The notes below the pieces were generated by a model. It was not told the DNA's origin. It saw nothing but the letters and a program-made list of their open reading frames with translations, and made no database searches. Shown one piece after another: positions 48,871 through 63,048 of a stretch of 64,000 nt of DNA (positions are counted from its first letter, which is position 1; each line of letters starts with the position of its first letter). The translations under genes and the position numbers were made by a program. This stretch comes from Hofstenia miamia (lineage: Eukaryota > Xenacoelomorpha > Acoela > Hofsteniidae), in NCBI GenBank assembly GCA_900660155.1, contig CABFPE010000728.1, positions 155,774-219,773 of the forward strand. Reading direction: 5' to 3'.

Positions 48871-50859
48871 TCGCATATGAAACACCAGTCATAAATTTAT
48901 TCTCAAGGAGTAATCGCTTTTCTAGTGTTAAATAATTGCATTCATTAACTAGAATAATAATAAAATGTAGTTTCAAAGTAAAGTTATTTGGTCATTTCAC
49001 TGCCTGACCAATAACATATTGTACTTAAAAGTAAAAATATGCATTTCTATTTGCATTAATTCAATAAAAAGTGTTGCCTAACAGTAAAAATGTTTGTTAG
49101 GTCGTGTTTGACTGATATATTAACATTTACAACGATATTTATCTATATAAATCTCATTGTTAAAACTTTAAGTTTTTTCCATAATGATTTATGTTTAAGA
49201 TGCTTATCTTCAACTGATAAGCATTGAAGTATGTAATTGAATTATTCGAATTTAATACTTTTAACGCACGTAAGATCCTCATAAAAATCTTTAAGCTAGG
49301 TTAGGGACTTAATATATAAATAAGCACTACGTTATTATGTTGTATGAGAATGCCTTCAGACCTGAACAAAATTCGTCCATTACAGTAGTAATTTCTAGCA
49401 GTCTACGAGAATCTATAGAAATAATTTGTTTCAAATTTTCATTGACATTTTAAATCAGGCACTCTTTAAAAAATAATCTTGTAAAGAGTAACATTACGTA
49501 GAGGCATAAACCAATTCACCAATGGCAGACTCTCTATTTGCGGCATTACTAAAAACCAGTCACTTAATTAAAGGAATCAGTAGAATTGATTAATGACCTA
49601 CACATCATCATAGCAATTACTATTGCACATTGTTTTAGATTTAGTAGCTTTACTTAATTATATATCATCAGAAAACTGAAAAGGATCAAATTATTTTTGA
49701 ATTGGCATTAAATTAAGTAATTAATTTTTGTAAGGACCAAAAGAAATGTATTCGTATAATTCAGTCTAAATATTTTAATCCTAAACTTATATATTATGGC
49801 AGATTCAACGAGTTTTCTAGTCTCTAATTGACTACATCTCTGATCAATTAAAAATGTACAAACATTAAATGCATTTAGCATAATAAAAAACATGGGTTTT
49901 TGCCCCAGTGTTATTGAGTAAAATTCGATGAAAAATTATTTTGTTAATTCAGTTTTAGAGTATGGAATGAATCATCCAAAAAATTACAACAAATTCATTG
50001 CTACAACGAATTGTTACTAACAGAGCTATTAAATAGAGAGCAGTGGCGTAAAAAAATAAAAAAAGGATACGTTATAATGCTCTCCATTAGGTTTTCTAAA
50101 TTGATTTTTGTTCGTTAAATACATTTTTTTATAAACATTTCAAAAATTTGGAAATTCAGGTGGTGAAATGTATTTTTACAGTCGATTTTTTCAATATTTT
50201 CAAAAAATTTCATGATGCTTCGCCTCGCTTTTGGTCATTCATTTGGTTATGTCAGATGCCCTTCACAAAAATTCTAGGTACGACCCAAATGGAGAGGCTT
50301 AATTTCTAAATCCTAGGGGTAGATAGTTTTAAATAACTTAAATTCCATGCTATAAAATTTCTGATTGAGAAGATTACCACAGCTTTTTTCATTTTGCTTG
50401 ATTCATGCTACATTAAATTCGTTTTAAACAATAGATGCTGCGATCAAGAGCAGCAGTGATGCATATAATCTACCAAATGTAGAATTTTAAAAAGAATGTT
50501 TTAGCTTTACCACTCAAAAACATGCTTACTTCACTTTAAATCCGAAATAAATGAAGTTTAATGTATGATTTATTCGCCACAAAAGCATTCAACTACAACA
50601 TGACGTCATAAAATACGGTAAATATACTGTAAGCTTTTACGATTTACTTAATTATCCTTGAGTTAATCACAACTGAGATGTCTCCAAACGAAAAATCCCG
50701 CATATGCTCCTGTTTGCCTATGTAAATTATTATTAATTAATTATTAGTAAATAATGATAATTTTTTAAGAATAGTAACGTTATTTAAAATATGATTGGCG
50801 TAGGTTCTAATGGTTCCACTACAAGAGTGTTAAGAAACTTACTGCATCTAAATGATATT
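48871..50859. other. Intergenic, nothing recognised
   Basis: AT-rich, no supported feature. Confidence 0.4.
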
Positions 50860-51498
50860 CTAAATGTCATTATCATAAGCCGAGATACAACCACTAGTAT
50901 CTCCTTTTACATAGTAACAGAAATCACTGAAATTCGTTGTAATCTTATTTGTATAATGCCTAAGTGAAAATTGAACTGTAAGGAAAGAAGATTTGGCTGT
51001 CATCGTCACAGGAACACAGTTACTTTTAGCTCTAATCATTTCATATTTTTTAATCCAAAATATTTGATCATCGTCATGATTAATTTTCCCATAAATTTCG
51101 TGTGTATCATTAGTTTCAATAAGTTCAAAATCCCGAATGCACAAATTGAAAAGATTGTCTTCAATGTCAACCCTTGAATATTCAAAGCATGATTTAATTT
51201 TCGGAACATAGCAGAATTTTCTACAAGAACAATCTTTGTTGCTACATACTGTCAAATGTGACTTGCCATTATAATAAAATAATTCAGTAGAAATTATTTC
51301 ATCAAAGGAGTAGTGAAGCATCACTTCTTTGTAAATGTGATGGTCATCCGAATAGTATGCAGTAAAGTTTAAACGTTGCTGATGACATGGTACAAATGTG
51401 TCTGAATGCGTTCGAAACACTGATGTAAGAACGAGAAACACAATTGCCAGTATTAGTATGACAAACGCGATATGCAGTAAATTTGGGCTTTTATGCAT
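50860..51498 (-). CDS. Predicted type II membrane protein, 212 residues
   Basis: Uninterrupted 212-codon frame from the ATG at 51498 to TAA. A short basic N-terminus (MHKSPN) is followed by a long hydrophobic segment (about residues 7-28, rich in Ile, Leu, Val) and then a polar ectodomain with ten cysteines, including a CSNKDCSCRKFC cluster, and possible N-glycosylation sites (NFT, NDT, NFS). With no obvious cleavage site it looks like a signal-anchor protein with a disulphide-rich outer domain. It is the only long intact non-transposon frame in this half of the window and has no introns. I do not recognise the family. It could also be one exon of a larger gene. Confidence 0.55.
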   Translation of the reverse strand: MHKSPNLLHIAFVILILAIVFLVLTSVFRTHSDTFVPCHQQRLNFTAYYSDDHHIYKEVMLHYSFDEIISTELFYYNGKSHLTVCSNKDCSCRKFCYVPKIKSCFEYSRVDIEDNLFNLCIRDFELIETNDTHEIYGKINHDDDQIFWIKKYEMIRAKSNCVPVTMTAKSSFLTVQFSLRHYTNKITTNFSDFCYYVKGDTSGCISAYDNDI

Positions 51499-52408
51499 GT
51501 TTACAATTGCTAGTGATAAGAAAACTACATGTTGAATTGATAATCAAGTGCTTCAAATTATCTTATCCAACTTACAGTATAAGTGGACAGCTTTCATGTG
51601 ATTCACAATAATTATAGGACATTCAAGTTGGAAGCTGGCCTTAAGAACTAGGTATTATGCATCAGAGGTGGAACCGGACCGGCAATACTTATAAAAAATG
51701 TCTTGTTTTATCTCATAAAGGTAGAATATTTTGCTTAGTTTGAGAGAAATTCCTATGAAAAGCAAAAGTTTGAAAATTTTTTTATTGATTCCGCAATCAC
51801 AATTATATTTAAGTTTATTCTTTTGGAGTCTCTTATAAATTTTGCTATACATTGAGTTGTTTTGCTTTTTGATAGGGTAATTTTAGTTTTTTATGGAACT
51901 TACTAATAATATCAACACAAGCTGTTTGTAATAAAGAAAGTGTAATCTATAGGATTTACTTTTGAAAATTAATGAAATAAAGAAGCTTGAACGCTTGCAT
52001 TTTTCAAAATTGGAAGAGATACTCAAAATAAATATTAAAGATTTTCGGTTGCAAACACATTCAAACGCAAATTTCAGTTGAGTAACTATGTTTGGGTTTA
52101 ATGGAAAAATTTTAAAAATATTTATTTGTGTACTTGTAAGATAAACGTTTAAGTTAACTAATATTGTATTAAGAACTGTAAAGTTAAAATGATGCATATA
52201 TACATAGATAAAATTTACACTCAATAGAAGGTACGTTTTAATAAGCACCGATCTCATGAACTCCCTAACCAAGCATTCGTTGCAAGGTAAATATAACGTG
52301 TAATGATTATCACTACCAATACAACAGTCCTTATTTATTATTCAATTCTAAATGAAAGTAAGTACCACAGTAATTTCAACAATAATGATTTATAATGATA
52401 ATCCCTCG

Positions 52409-52464
<56 letters not shown>

Positions 52465-53559
52465 AGCTTAAAATATGACCTGAGTTAAAATCAACATTTT
52501 GCATATACATGCAACTACATGTATTTTGCAGTTTCACATAGAAAATTGCTAGAAAAAGACGACTTATTAAAATCACTTAGATCATTATTTATATGTGTTT
52601 GGACATCATTTTGTGCAATTCTAAAAACGTGATAGAGTAAAAAATACATTTTTGAATCCATTCACATTTAACACACTTCTTAATCAACAAAATATATAAT
52701 TTGCAATAATTTTGAACAGCTATAAATTCCCCCAATCAATTCATGACTGTTTATTATTAAATTAAATTCTAAATTATTGAACTTGCGTTATCGAACTAGC
52801 CCATCTCTGCTTTGCAAATTTAATTCAGGCAAATACTTAGTTGAATCCTGAGATTATTTGTAAATATTTTAACATTTTAATCCTAACATCTAAATCATTA
52901 ATAGCGATTTATTGGTAATTTAATGTTATATTAAAGTAATAAAACTGTCAATTTGCTCTTAACATCAATACTGATTGACAATCACGAAACGACAGAAGTA
53001 GACCATTGTTCGGATGGCCATTTAAAAATTTCTCAGCTGTCTGCAATTCAATAAAGTATTAAATGTCATTTTAACTGCATATTTACAAGGACTGCATAGT
53101 TATCTTTTTGCTCAATAAAATTTTAAGAACTTTTAGGAATTAATATGTACATCAAATCCTAGTAGTGCTCTATTGCGATTTAGATGCCATTTAAATTGGT
53201 CCAAATTTGAGCATTGCTACATGTATAGATTTCCTTAATTACTTCTAACTCTGTGATTTGGAACATCATTAATTGTTAAAAATGTATCATTTTCAATTTT
53301 GGTTTCTAATTTTTCAAAAAAATATAAAATTGGTTGGAAATATTGAATTAAATTAATTATAAGACAAATGAATTGGCTTAATCCAGTGTTACAACTTTGT
53401 CACAAAAAGTGATCAGGCGACTCCTACCACTCGAGTAGGAATTCCTCTAATAAAATTGTAAGCTACATGACTCAGTAATCCGAAATTATTCGTTCTTTTT
53501 CAATATTAATTGAAGGATTTTTGCTAATAGCATGTTTGCACATATATATATATATAATA
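51499..53559. other. Intergenic with AT microsatellite
   Basis: Non-coding by inspection; a long (TA)n tract lies at about 52411-52464. Confidence 0.45.
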
Positions 53560-53868
53560 NNNNNNNNNNNNNNNNNNNNNNNNNNNNNNNNNNNNNNNNN
53601 NNNNNNNNNNNNNNNNNNNNNNNNNNNNNNNNNNNNNNNNNNNNNNNNNNNNNNNNNNNNNNNNNNNNNNNNNNNNNNNNNNNNNNNNNNNNNNNNNNNN
53701 NNNNNNNNNNNNNNNNNNNNNNNNNNNNNNNNNNNNNNNNNNNNNNNNNNNNNNNNNNNNNNNNNNNNNNNNNNNNNNNNNNNNNNNNNNNNNNNNNNNN
53801 NNNNNNNNNNNNNNNNNNNNNNNNNNNNNNNNNNNNNNNNNNNNNNNNNNNNNNNNNNNNNNNNNNNN
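53560..53868. other. Assembly gap (309 N) in a TA microsatellite
   Basis: The gap is bordered by (AT)n at 53541-53559 on the left and about 53883-53912 on the right, so it probably reflects an unresolved simple repeat. Confidence 0.85.
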
Positions 53869-53880
53869 TGTACTCGAAGG

Positions 53881-53912
<32 letters not shown>

Positions 53913-53918
<6 letters not shown>

Positions 53919-56261
53919 ACGATAATTTATGATGTGAAATAAAGCAATCATTATAATTTTTTATAGAATAAAATTTTAGCAATCTCGAAATCCTAAATTG
54001 AATTCCATTATTTAAAATATCAGTTTATAAAAGATTCTTCTATTTATACAAGTACATTGTATGAAATTTATTTATGTAACTCCAATTTCTTTCTCGAAAA
54101 ACTTTGCAGTAAGACATGAAATTCAACAAAAACAAATTCGAAATAATTTAAGCTACTTGCGTAATTAAATGCTTAAATAATAATGAACCCTTTTAATTAA
54201 CTTAGTTATTGTACTTGTGCAATATATGTGAATCAGTGTTTCAGCTGACCTGGAAGCTTTAGCAGAAAAAATGTGTCCGGTGATTTCCCTGTAACTCTAG
54301 GTTATTGAATGGAGGAAAGATGAGATCTTATGAAATATTTTGTACTTAACAACTGTTCTAATGAAAGGGCTGCTAACCCATGGTTTCTTCTATTTTATGA
54401 AGATGAGCTTCATGACCATTTTCGTCCACATCTATACCAAAATCACTAATCAGTGTGTTCTTCGCATTATAATTCTCTTATGAGAATGTTCAGTTATAAA
54501 TTTACAATTACATAAAAGTGTCACCAATTGATTTATAATTTAGTAATAAATATTTGATGTTAGCGAATTTTAGAGCTTCATTACAACTTTCACTTTTGCA
54601 TTTAAATTTAATAAAATAATAAATTAGTGGAGATGGGCTTAACCTCTTAAAAACAAAAAGATGATTTCTCCATTCTAGTCATTATATGCTTGAAATATGA
54701 GATGTAGCTTGTTTATGCACCTAAGAATAATATATTTTAGTGTAAGATGGCGTTACGCAAAAATTTGCTCAGCAAAAATAAATTTTATGTGCGCTATTTG
54801 CCGTGTGTACATATGAAATCTTTGGACATTAATGGTTAATATCAAAAAGGCTAAAACCATCTAGATACATTGAAGCTCTTCTGTTTAATTTGAGATAAAT
54901 ATAATTAGATGTACTAATTTATTTAACGCATTTATCACCGAGTAAACATATTTCAACTTAGAGTTATCAGAATATATAAAGGTCAAATTTGAAACTTAGC
55001 AAAATCCTTTCTACTCGAAGCAGAAAGGGTAGTGCATTCAGTAAACTTATAATATTTTGCGTATAAATTTTTGACTAAGTCATTAGTTATGAAAAATATT
55101 TATAACAAAACATCATCAAAACTGATAATTAATAGTAGTATTACACATAATCAGTCCTAGAACCTCCTCCAATTCAAATTTCAGTATGCAAATAGTCTCA
55201 ATTTCAATATGGATGAAGCACACTGATATCGAACCCCATAAACACCTAGGGTGTTTCACACTCAAAAACATTCTCAATGCATTATCTAATATAAATTAAA
55301 ATATATTCTTTACTTAAGTATTACTTTAACCTATTGAATTAATAGAGACCTGAACTTCGCAGTAAAAAACAGTATCACTGACTACGCTAGCTGAAGCCGG
55401 AAAATATTTGCCATGACTATCACTACACTGAATATTTTTCAATAGAAAATATTTGAAAGTTCATTAATTCGTTTCATTTCTTACACTATTTGCTTATCGA
55501 TTGATTTATAGTTCATTAGCTTGTCAACAAGGAATTGTTTTAATTTGATATTTATGTATATGTCATTTGCTAAACTTAAGGTGGGTACAATACTTGTGAG
55601 TGCTATTTCTCAGAATGCTTACAGGGACCAACATCATATTACTCATAAGTAAAAAGCTGAAGTGGCATGTAACTTAAGAAACGTGAAAAATGATTGATGA
55701 TTGATGAGCAGTGCTTTCCATTTTGCTGTTAACTTTAACCAGCCTGGCGTCCGTTTTCAAGGACAAAACGTTTTTCCACATTTAAAATAAATGTTCTCCA
55801 AGCCTATTTCCAAATTTGAAAATCTTGAGCATGGGTAGGTCTATTAGGGAACATATTTTAATGCAATGTTGAAAATTTCTATTAAAGCGTATTGCTGTGG
55901 AAGAGATTACTGAATAGATTAACAAGTTTTCTTTGAAAATTTCAAACATTTGAAAAAGATTTAAATTCTCTCCATATTTAGTATTCATGTATTAAGAAGG
56001 TTTTGAGTAAATGGAGGCAACAAAGAACTTTCACTGTTTCTTGATATGTGCAAAGATATTCCAAACCCATTGAGGCCGGAGACTTTGCGCTACGTCACGT
56101 CTCGTTGGGAGATTGCCAGCGCGCGAAAAAGAAAGAAGATGCTCTCCTTTATCATGTGGTGCTTTCAGATTAAGCATAACGTTTATAGTTTTTGAGCTGT
56201 AAGCGTTAAAATATTGTTATAGGATCATAAAAATTTCGCAAAAAATCGCCAGACTGTTAAA
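53913..56261. other. Intergenic, nothing recognised
   Basis: AT-rich, no supported feature. Confidence 0.4.
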
Positions 56262-57275
56262 GGTTAACAGCTAAAGAAACTGTTAACAGCAAACAGCAAC
56301 CCTTTTGCTGTTAACAGCTTCGATGTTGTCTTACTTATTCCTTAGATATAGATAAGAAATTCTTAAGCTAAGTCTGAATTCTTATTTTTTATAGGCCAAA
56401 ACCTTAAACCAAAGTCAGAAAAGCCTAAATTCCTATTTTTTATAGAACGAAACCCTCAAACAAGGTCACCAATTCATTTTGCCTAAAATAAAACCTAAAT
56501 TTCTAATATCAGACCTTTTTTATAGACCAAAACCCTAAACCAAAGTCTGAAATCCACATTTCCTAAACCTAAAAATATGAATTAATATTTTTTATAGACC
56601 TAGACCCTAAACCAAAATCCTAAGCCATTTCCTTTAAATCAAAAACATAAGTTTTGAATATTTCATAAACCTAAACCCTGAACCAAATTCGCCAATCCTG
56701 TTTCCTGTTTCTAATGCAAACATTCCATGTTCTATGAAAATAATGTTAGTGCGGGGTGAGGGGGGGCTAAACAAAAAAGGTACCAAAAAATACAAACATG
56801 AATAAAAGCAGTAGCAAAAATAGCAACAAGTCGTATGTTTGTATCACTATGCAAATCACCTAGTTCTATAATACCCGTTCTTTGTATTTTTTTGAAAATT
56901 GTACCAAATGAAAAGTTGATCATCCATTCTAGAAATTGATAAAGAGCGAGAATTAACAAGTTATAAATGCTCACAACCACACAACACAATGGTGAAATGA
57001 CTCACAATAAAGAATGAATATTCATGAGTATCCTAACATAAAATATAATTGATATGTTGAATCACCCTCTATCAATTATCAATGGGGTTTGTTGACTATG
57101 ATGATTATGACTTTGGTCTGAATTCTTGTGCATCTTTGATGGACTGTTATAGGGATTGAAGAACATTGATAGTGTGCGAACAACACAGATAATATGTTAA
57201 TGTGGGTCAATTTTATGTGCTGTTTTAAACAGCACTTGTTTACTGTTTGCTGTAACAGCTTGGACCAGTTAACAA
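56262..57275. mobile_element. Foldback-like element with inverted arms
   Basis: The left arm (about 56262-56318) and right arm (about 57219-57275) are imperfect inverted repeats, best over CTGTTAACAGCAAACAG and its near complement CTGTTTGCTGTAACAG. Each arm is built of repeated AACAGC/GCTGTT units. The interior holds a degenerate minisatellite at 56384-56710. No transposase was seen. No target duplication was established, so the classification is tentative. Confidence 0.45.
56384..56710. repeat. Degenerate minisatellite with CCCTAAACC units
   Basis: Five units starting near 56384, 56435, 56514, 56587 and 56658 share TTTTTTATAGACC followed by AAACCCTAAACCAAAGTC or variants. Spacing is 72-79 bases except one of 51. 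Confidence 0.65.
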
Positions 57276-60200
57276 CGCTGCTAACAGCAGTGCTGTTGGG
57301 AGCCTCGGTGAAGAGCTATTGATCACTTTTGATCTCCAAAAGTATTTGCCAACACCAAACCTAAATTATAAGTGAGTCATGCTATAAAAGACTTTTGTGG
57401 ACTTAAACTTCAGTGTTTGTAACATTAACTAATGAAATTGCTATTGCTAATAGTAAGAAAAAACTCGTAGGACACATAAATTTAGCTTTTGAATAGCGCC
57501 ATCTGGCGGGCCATACAATATAATGACGTAATTATGGACTTTCGCCGTCTGGGGATGTACACTAGTAAGGTTGCATTAACTTTTACTCATTTACAAAGAT
57601 ACAGTCTAGATCAATAATATTTTTCAAAACAATTATATCAAATCTAATCAAAATGAAATGCTTAATATATATTTAGAGTCGCATAATGATTACTACTATA
57701 TAAAGTAACAATTTTTTGCGAAATAAATTTATTTTTTACTGTTGTAATGAAGTGTCAATAGAAGAGTTATAGGTTAGAAATTGATATTTCCTGAACATGC
57801 AGGATTAGCATTGGCTTGTGAAAATTCATTAGTTTTGTCAAAAAATTGATGCTGATGCCAAGAAATTGTTTAATTTTTTTTTAAATTGATAGAACTTGCA
57901 AAAAATTGTAAAAATTAATGTCCTTGATGATAAATTTCAAAATACGGTGTCAAAAATAATCATTCTTGGCACACTTTGCAAATTTGACGAGGCTTATTTC
58001 TGCACTGTGATTTTGCATATCGTCATAAACAATATTGATGAAGTATTTCTCCCAAGATTGTGGCTTGAGAAACACCAAGAAAAGTTGGAATAATCCTAGA
58101 ATTTTTACCATCAATAAAAACGTATTTTCTCCGGTTTTGAACGAAATCACTAATGAAGGGAACTAAACCTTGTGGGAAACACTTGAAAAAAATGAGTTAG
58201 ATCTAAGGCAAAAATCCGCGGACATAATCAGAACCTTCTTTTTGATAATGTTTGCAGATACATGTACTTAGAAGTTGCAGAAGTGCGTGTTCTGCTGAGA
58301 ATAATTTGTGAAACCCAAACGGATTGCGATTTAGATATCTATTGTAAGATTGGCAGAAGAAAATGTCATAAACTAGCCGTTTGAAGCTTCTTCACAGAAA
58401 AGGCTTTATTGAGATGCGGCGGATTTAATTTAAGCACGTTCAGAATATTTATAAGATTAAAACTTCAAATACATTTTGATGTGCTTTGTAAGCCTGGGTG
58501 ATTCGCCTTTATACGGAGAGATTGATACTGATCGATGAATTTTTCTGATATGTTCAAGAATGAAGCAGTTATGAAAATTAGTTTGACTTAAGATAGTCTT
58601 TTTCAACTTTTGTCTAAGGTTCAGATAGTTCAGTAGATTGAAGAAAAGCTAATCTTGCCACACTGAGGATATTATGCCTACCAATACTCCAGGTTAACGT
58701 TCCATACTTAATCTTTTTAAACTGTATCTTTTAAGAAAAGAATTCTATAAAAAATAAATTATTTTCATTTACTATATTTGTAAATATTGCAATTATGATT
58801 CCATGGGCATTTGTATTACTCGGTGGTTCATTGCTCACGTAGTTTAACATTAGAAACGGCTTGGCTAAGGTTCTCCAAAAGGAGATTTGATCGCTACGTT
58901 ACTTCATCACTTATACTTTGTTTTATATTTAACTTATCAGAGAGAGAAAGGATAACAATATTTTGAAAGTGATTGGCTTCTGCAACATTAACGTTAAATT
59001 ATTTTGCTAGTGAGCTCTATTTTCGGCAAGATGATTGCATGAATGTAAATGTCTCATGTAGCATTGCGCTCTGGGAGCAGAGCAGTGCGTTAGTGAAATT
59101 CACATTTTTATCTTGTGTATCCTTTTCACTCCATATTTTTGCTGTTCTTTCAAATTGGTGGGAATAACAGAGTGAATCTGCGTCAGTAAATTTCGCAGAA
59201 TGAAATATGTTTGACATACAATATGACTAAAATAGGCTAAATGACTTTGCACTAATGGTAGTTCTTCAGAAAGTGAAAATTGAAATAGAGAAAGTCAGCA
59301 ATCACATTCCATGAAAATGTATTTGCCCTCGTTTGGTATTTTTGATATGATTTTATGGGATACGTGCAGTTCGTAGATACTACAAAAAAGAAATGTGTAC
59401 ATCTGTCAGTTAAACTTTTGCTTACAAAATTTTTAGGCATCTACCTCTTGATTTGATACGTCTAACACCTGAGAAACTAACAGCTTTTTACAGTGTTTTT
59501 TACAATAAATTGTAACTATATTTATAAAATGGCTTAATTTTATAAGAAATATTCTTGTAGATCCCATTTTCCCGCACCTCCTGAACAGCCCCTGGCATTA
59601 CCTGAAGTGTATTTGCAAGCTACAGGCTCGGGCATAGCAAGTCTAATGGATGATGCGCAAGGATGCGTATTATTGTTAAAAAAATTTGTTTGAAACCAAT
59701 AAATAATGCAATATTTTAAAATTGCTTCCCCAAATATTTCAATTAGTTCAATTATTGTCAAATACGTATTTCTCAAAAACAATAATTGTTTCTACTAAAT
59801 AAAATGAATTCTATGACAATTTTAAAGAACATTTAAGTTTAAGAATTGTTGCAAATTCATACATCAATGTCAGAAACAAATTAAAAAAGTGCATGTATAC
59901 AATGAACAACGTAAATTACTATAATATACCAATGTAAAATAAAATGGTCAATTGGCCAATACAGTCAAAACATTTTCAAATAAATGCTGCAACTGTTCTT
60001 ATTTAACGCCCCCAGTATTTTTTTGTTGGTAGTAAACACAGTTGACTTTCAGGGTTGATAGGAGTGATCATTCGTTGGTAGTCTGTATAGATGTACCTTA
60101 CAGCCCTGAGTAGTCTCTCCATTTGATTCGAAGTAGAAGAAACTAATTGTAACTGTGCGACATGCAGGGCTGCACATGCGGGGAGAGGCAGGGGGATGCA

Positions 60201-61378
60201 GATATTATAAAATTAAAATGAAGATCACAATGGAGTCCCACTTTAGATGTGAATTGTTTAACAATTTAATTCAGCCTATACGAATTGCTTCTGAATCAAT
60301 TTCCACTCTCGAGCATATCAGCACATAAGGAATCACATCAAGTGAAATATTACGGTCTATTACTGATTAAATAAATTAAAACACTTGGTACTTTTGCTTT
60401 ATCTCTCCCCCTCCTCACTCCAAATTTTTGCAAAAATAAGCTAATTTAACAACGTAATAATTATAACCTTAACCGCTAACTCCAAACCTAACTCCAACTA
60501 TATCCCCAACCATGTAACAGACCATCGTTCAAGCTTAGATCTAGTAACAGCTGAGGTATTAGATTTACTAAATTCCGATCATTATCTGGGAATTATAAAG
60601 CGATTCTAAAATTTTAATATATAATAATACATTATAATATCTAACTTTAGGCAATCCAAAACCGGATAACAAACAGCTGGAAATTTTCATTTTCTTCTAA
60701 GTTGACGATGATCAAAAAATATAAATATATATGCTTATGCAATGGCAGCAAAAGAGTTAGTTTTTTAAAATAGTAGTAATATATTTGTTATAATTGGGTT
60801 GTTTTACCTGTTTGTAATTAGTCACAATTGACTAAAGTTTACTCTGGTAGCCACACCAATAAATCTTAGCTGCAATATACTAGGTTCGATTTATTTTAAA
60901 AATACTAATTAATTTCACGATTATTGAGATAAAACTTAAAATAAATTGAAGTTTTCCTGACGTTTATGGAAATTTATATACATGTAGTATTGTGAAATTA
61001 GTAGCAGGTCTAAGTGCATTTATCTTAATAAGCTCAATTGTTTTCTGACGCGATCTGATTGTTCACTAAGCGGTGCTTTTATCCCTCGCTTATCGCCGCT
61101 CGCGCTTTATCGTTTTTGCACTGCTTATGCAGTTTAGTCTTGCGCTTGTCAATACAGTGATGTATATGCCATACAATTTCTGGGCAGAACCCGCTTTGGA
61201 CTATAAAGTCAAAATATTTGGCTATAGTCAAATTATTTGACTAATAGACAAAAGAATACAAAACCGCAATTTTGACTATAATCGAAAGACTAACCGTGTG
61301 GCATCCCTTTACAAGTAGTTTGTTATTTTGAAAAAAATCTTTGGCCCAATATTGCGTCCCCTCTACAAAAAATCCAAA
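57276..61378. other. Intergenic, one possible CTCF-like site
   Basis: Non-coding by inspection. At 57494-57509 the minus strand reads CCGCCAGATGGCGCTA, close to the insect-type CTCF core (AGRTGGCGC). One site by eye is weak evidence. Confidence 0.3.
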
Positions 61379-61585
61379 TCACGTTGATCTAGGGTTTCTT
61401 CTAAGGCGCATAGTGCACATTGATATTGCTTTTTTAAATTCAGGATGAAGAGCGATGCTGTCTAGTGTGGTGCCCAAATACTTATACTTTATTAGAGAAG
61501 CATAGCTCTCAATTCTCAAGTAACAAATGAAAGCACTACCATGCCCCATATCACACTTTTTTATTGGAATTTCCTTGAAACACAT
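61379..61585 (-). pseudogene. Short reverse-transcriptase remnant
   Basis: Includes IKYKYLGTTLDS followed by a Lys/Arg-rich helix, the pattern seen just after the palm in LINE reverse transcriptases. Only about 68 codons remain and no catalytic motif is present. Confidence 0.45.
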
Positions 61586-63048
61586 TCAAAATCTGCAATT
61601 TTCTCAGAAAATCTGCCAACAGAAAACAAAAAGGGAGCTTAATCCGCGTCATTATTATTCAAAATTGAAAATATGTGTTGTAAAAAGCCAATTTTAATCC
61701 CTATATTGACAATATTTTTGCAATAATTGAAAATAGTTCAATAGATAATTGTCCTATCTATTATTCCCAAATATATAATTGTATGCAATATTATTGTAAT
61801 TATTGCCCTGAACAATTGTTGATTACGCATCTTTGATAATGTGCCCCTGCTTATAAGGCTATCATACGGGATTCTTGGAAAAAATTCAAGTTTGGAAAAT
61901 TGAATTCGAGAAAATTCATTTTGTCATTGTTAGAGTTAGGCAGACTTGTTAGTGGATCTGAAATTGATCTGCATCTGAATGTTCAAATGATGGATCCAAA
62001 ATTTTTAGTTCAATAGTAGGTTTTACTAGAGTAATTATAGTTACCGGCCAGAAGAGTATTTAAGGGAGCCTGCGCCTGCCTCCCCCCCATTTGGGCAATT
62101 TCAGCTCATTCTCATACGATTTGATCGATATATTGATAAACAGTGTTTTTGTTTGACATAAAGTGCAAAAAAGTAGATCAATTCATAATTACTATATTGT
62201 TTTAGTTATTTAAACGTTTGTTTAAATTTTTACATCTTTAACTGCAATATATAATCAAGTTTCTTAAAAAATTTCCAAGAAATGCCCCCCCTTTAGAAAT
62301 TCTCGATGCGGCCGGATTGCTGCTGAATTGGATGTTGCAGATGTTAGTATTAACTATTAACATTAATGCTAACGAAATTATTTATGCAAAATTGCATATA
62401 GAGATAGGCTTATATGTTCTAAATCAGTCAGCTATCTACTTGGACATTTTTAGGCATCAGTAGAATTCGGGTTGCATATGGGTACGGCATTTTATGCAAG
62501 AAACTTTATGTAGCGGTTAACAAACCACATTAATAAAATAATTAGTGTGTTCTCCATTTTTTACACTTATACAAAATAATGACTGCTAAAATGACGAGAG
62601 GGTTTTTGGCACTTCTATAAAATTTAATTCTAATAAGCAATTGTTATGTATCAGAAGTAGAAGTATGATGACTGACCTAATATATTCTGATAAATAAATA
62701 AGCTAAATCCCTATTGTTTAACTCACGTTTCTTTATAATAAATAAGTTAAGCCAATATGCTGATATTAAAATTAGGGTTAATACGTTGATTAAATTCAAT
62801 GCATTTTCACTCAAAAATATTTTCTCAGCGAATGCAGGATAAATAATACTGAATTAATACGTCCCATCTGTCACTCGTTGCGTCATAATTTTCTCAATGC
62901 AAATACGTTTCACAATTCAATCACAGCTTTGATATGAGTCAACGAAATTGAAACTGACGCTGCGTATAGAATTAATTTGATATAGCACGAACTCTGTCTC
63001 ATCTGTAACAAATTTCATTGCTAATTTTTTGCGTTTTGTTTGAGATTT
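61586..63048. other. Intergenic, nothing recognised
   Basis: AT-rich, no supported feature. Confidence 0.4.

Noticed and set aside
51660-51690. CAGAGGTGG as a second hAT end
   Set aside because: No partner end or 8-bp duplication could be found nearby.
53472-53951. Frames across the 309-N gap
   Set aside because: They consist of Ns and AT repeats only.
56384-56710. CCCTAAACC repeats as an interstitial telomere
   Set aside because: The unit period is about 75 bases with long unrelated spacers, and CCCTAAA is the plant-type repeat, not expected here. It is a degenerate minisatellite.
59540-59782. 80-codon minus-strand frame with a Gly/Cys-rich tail
   Set aside because: No splice-site support or recognisable family; likely chance.
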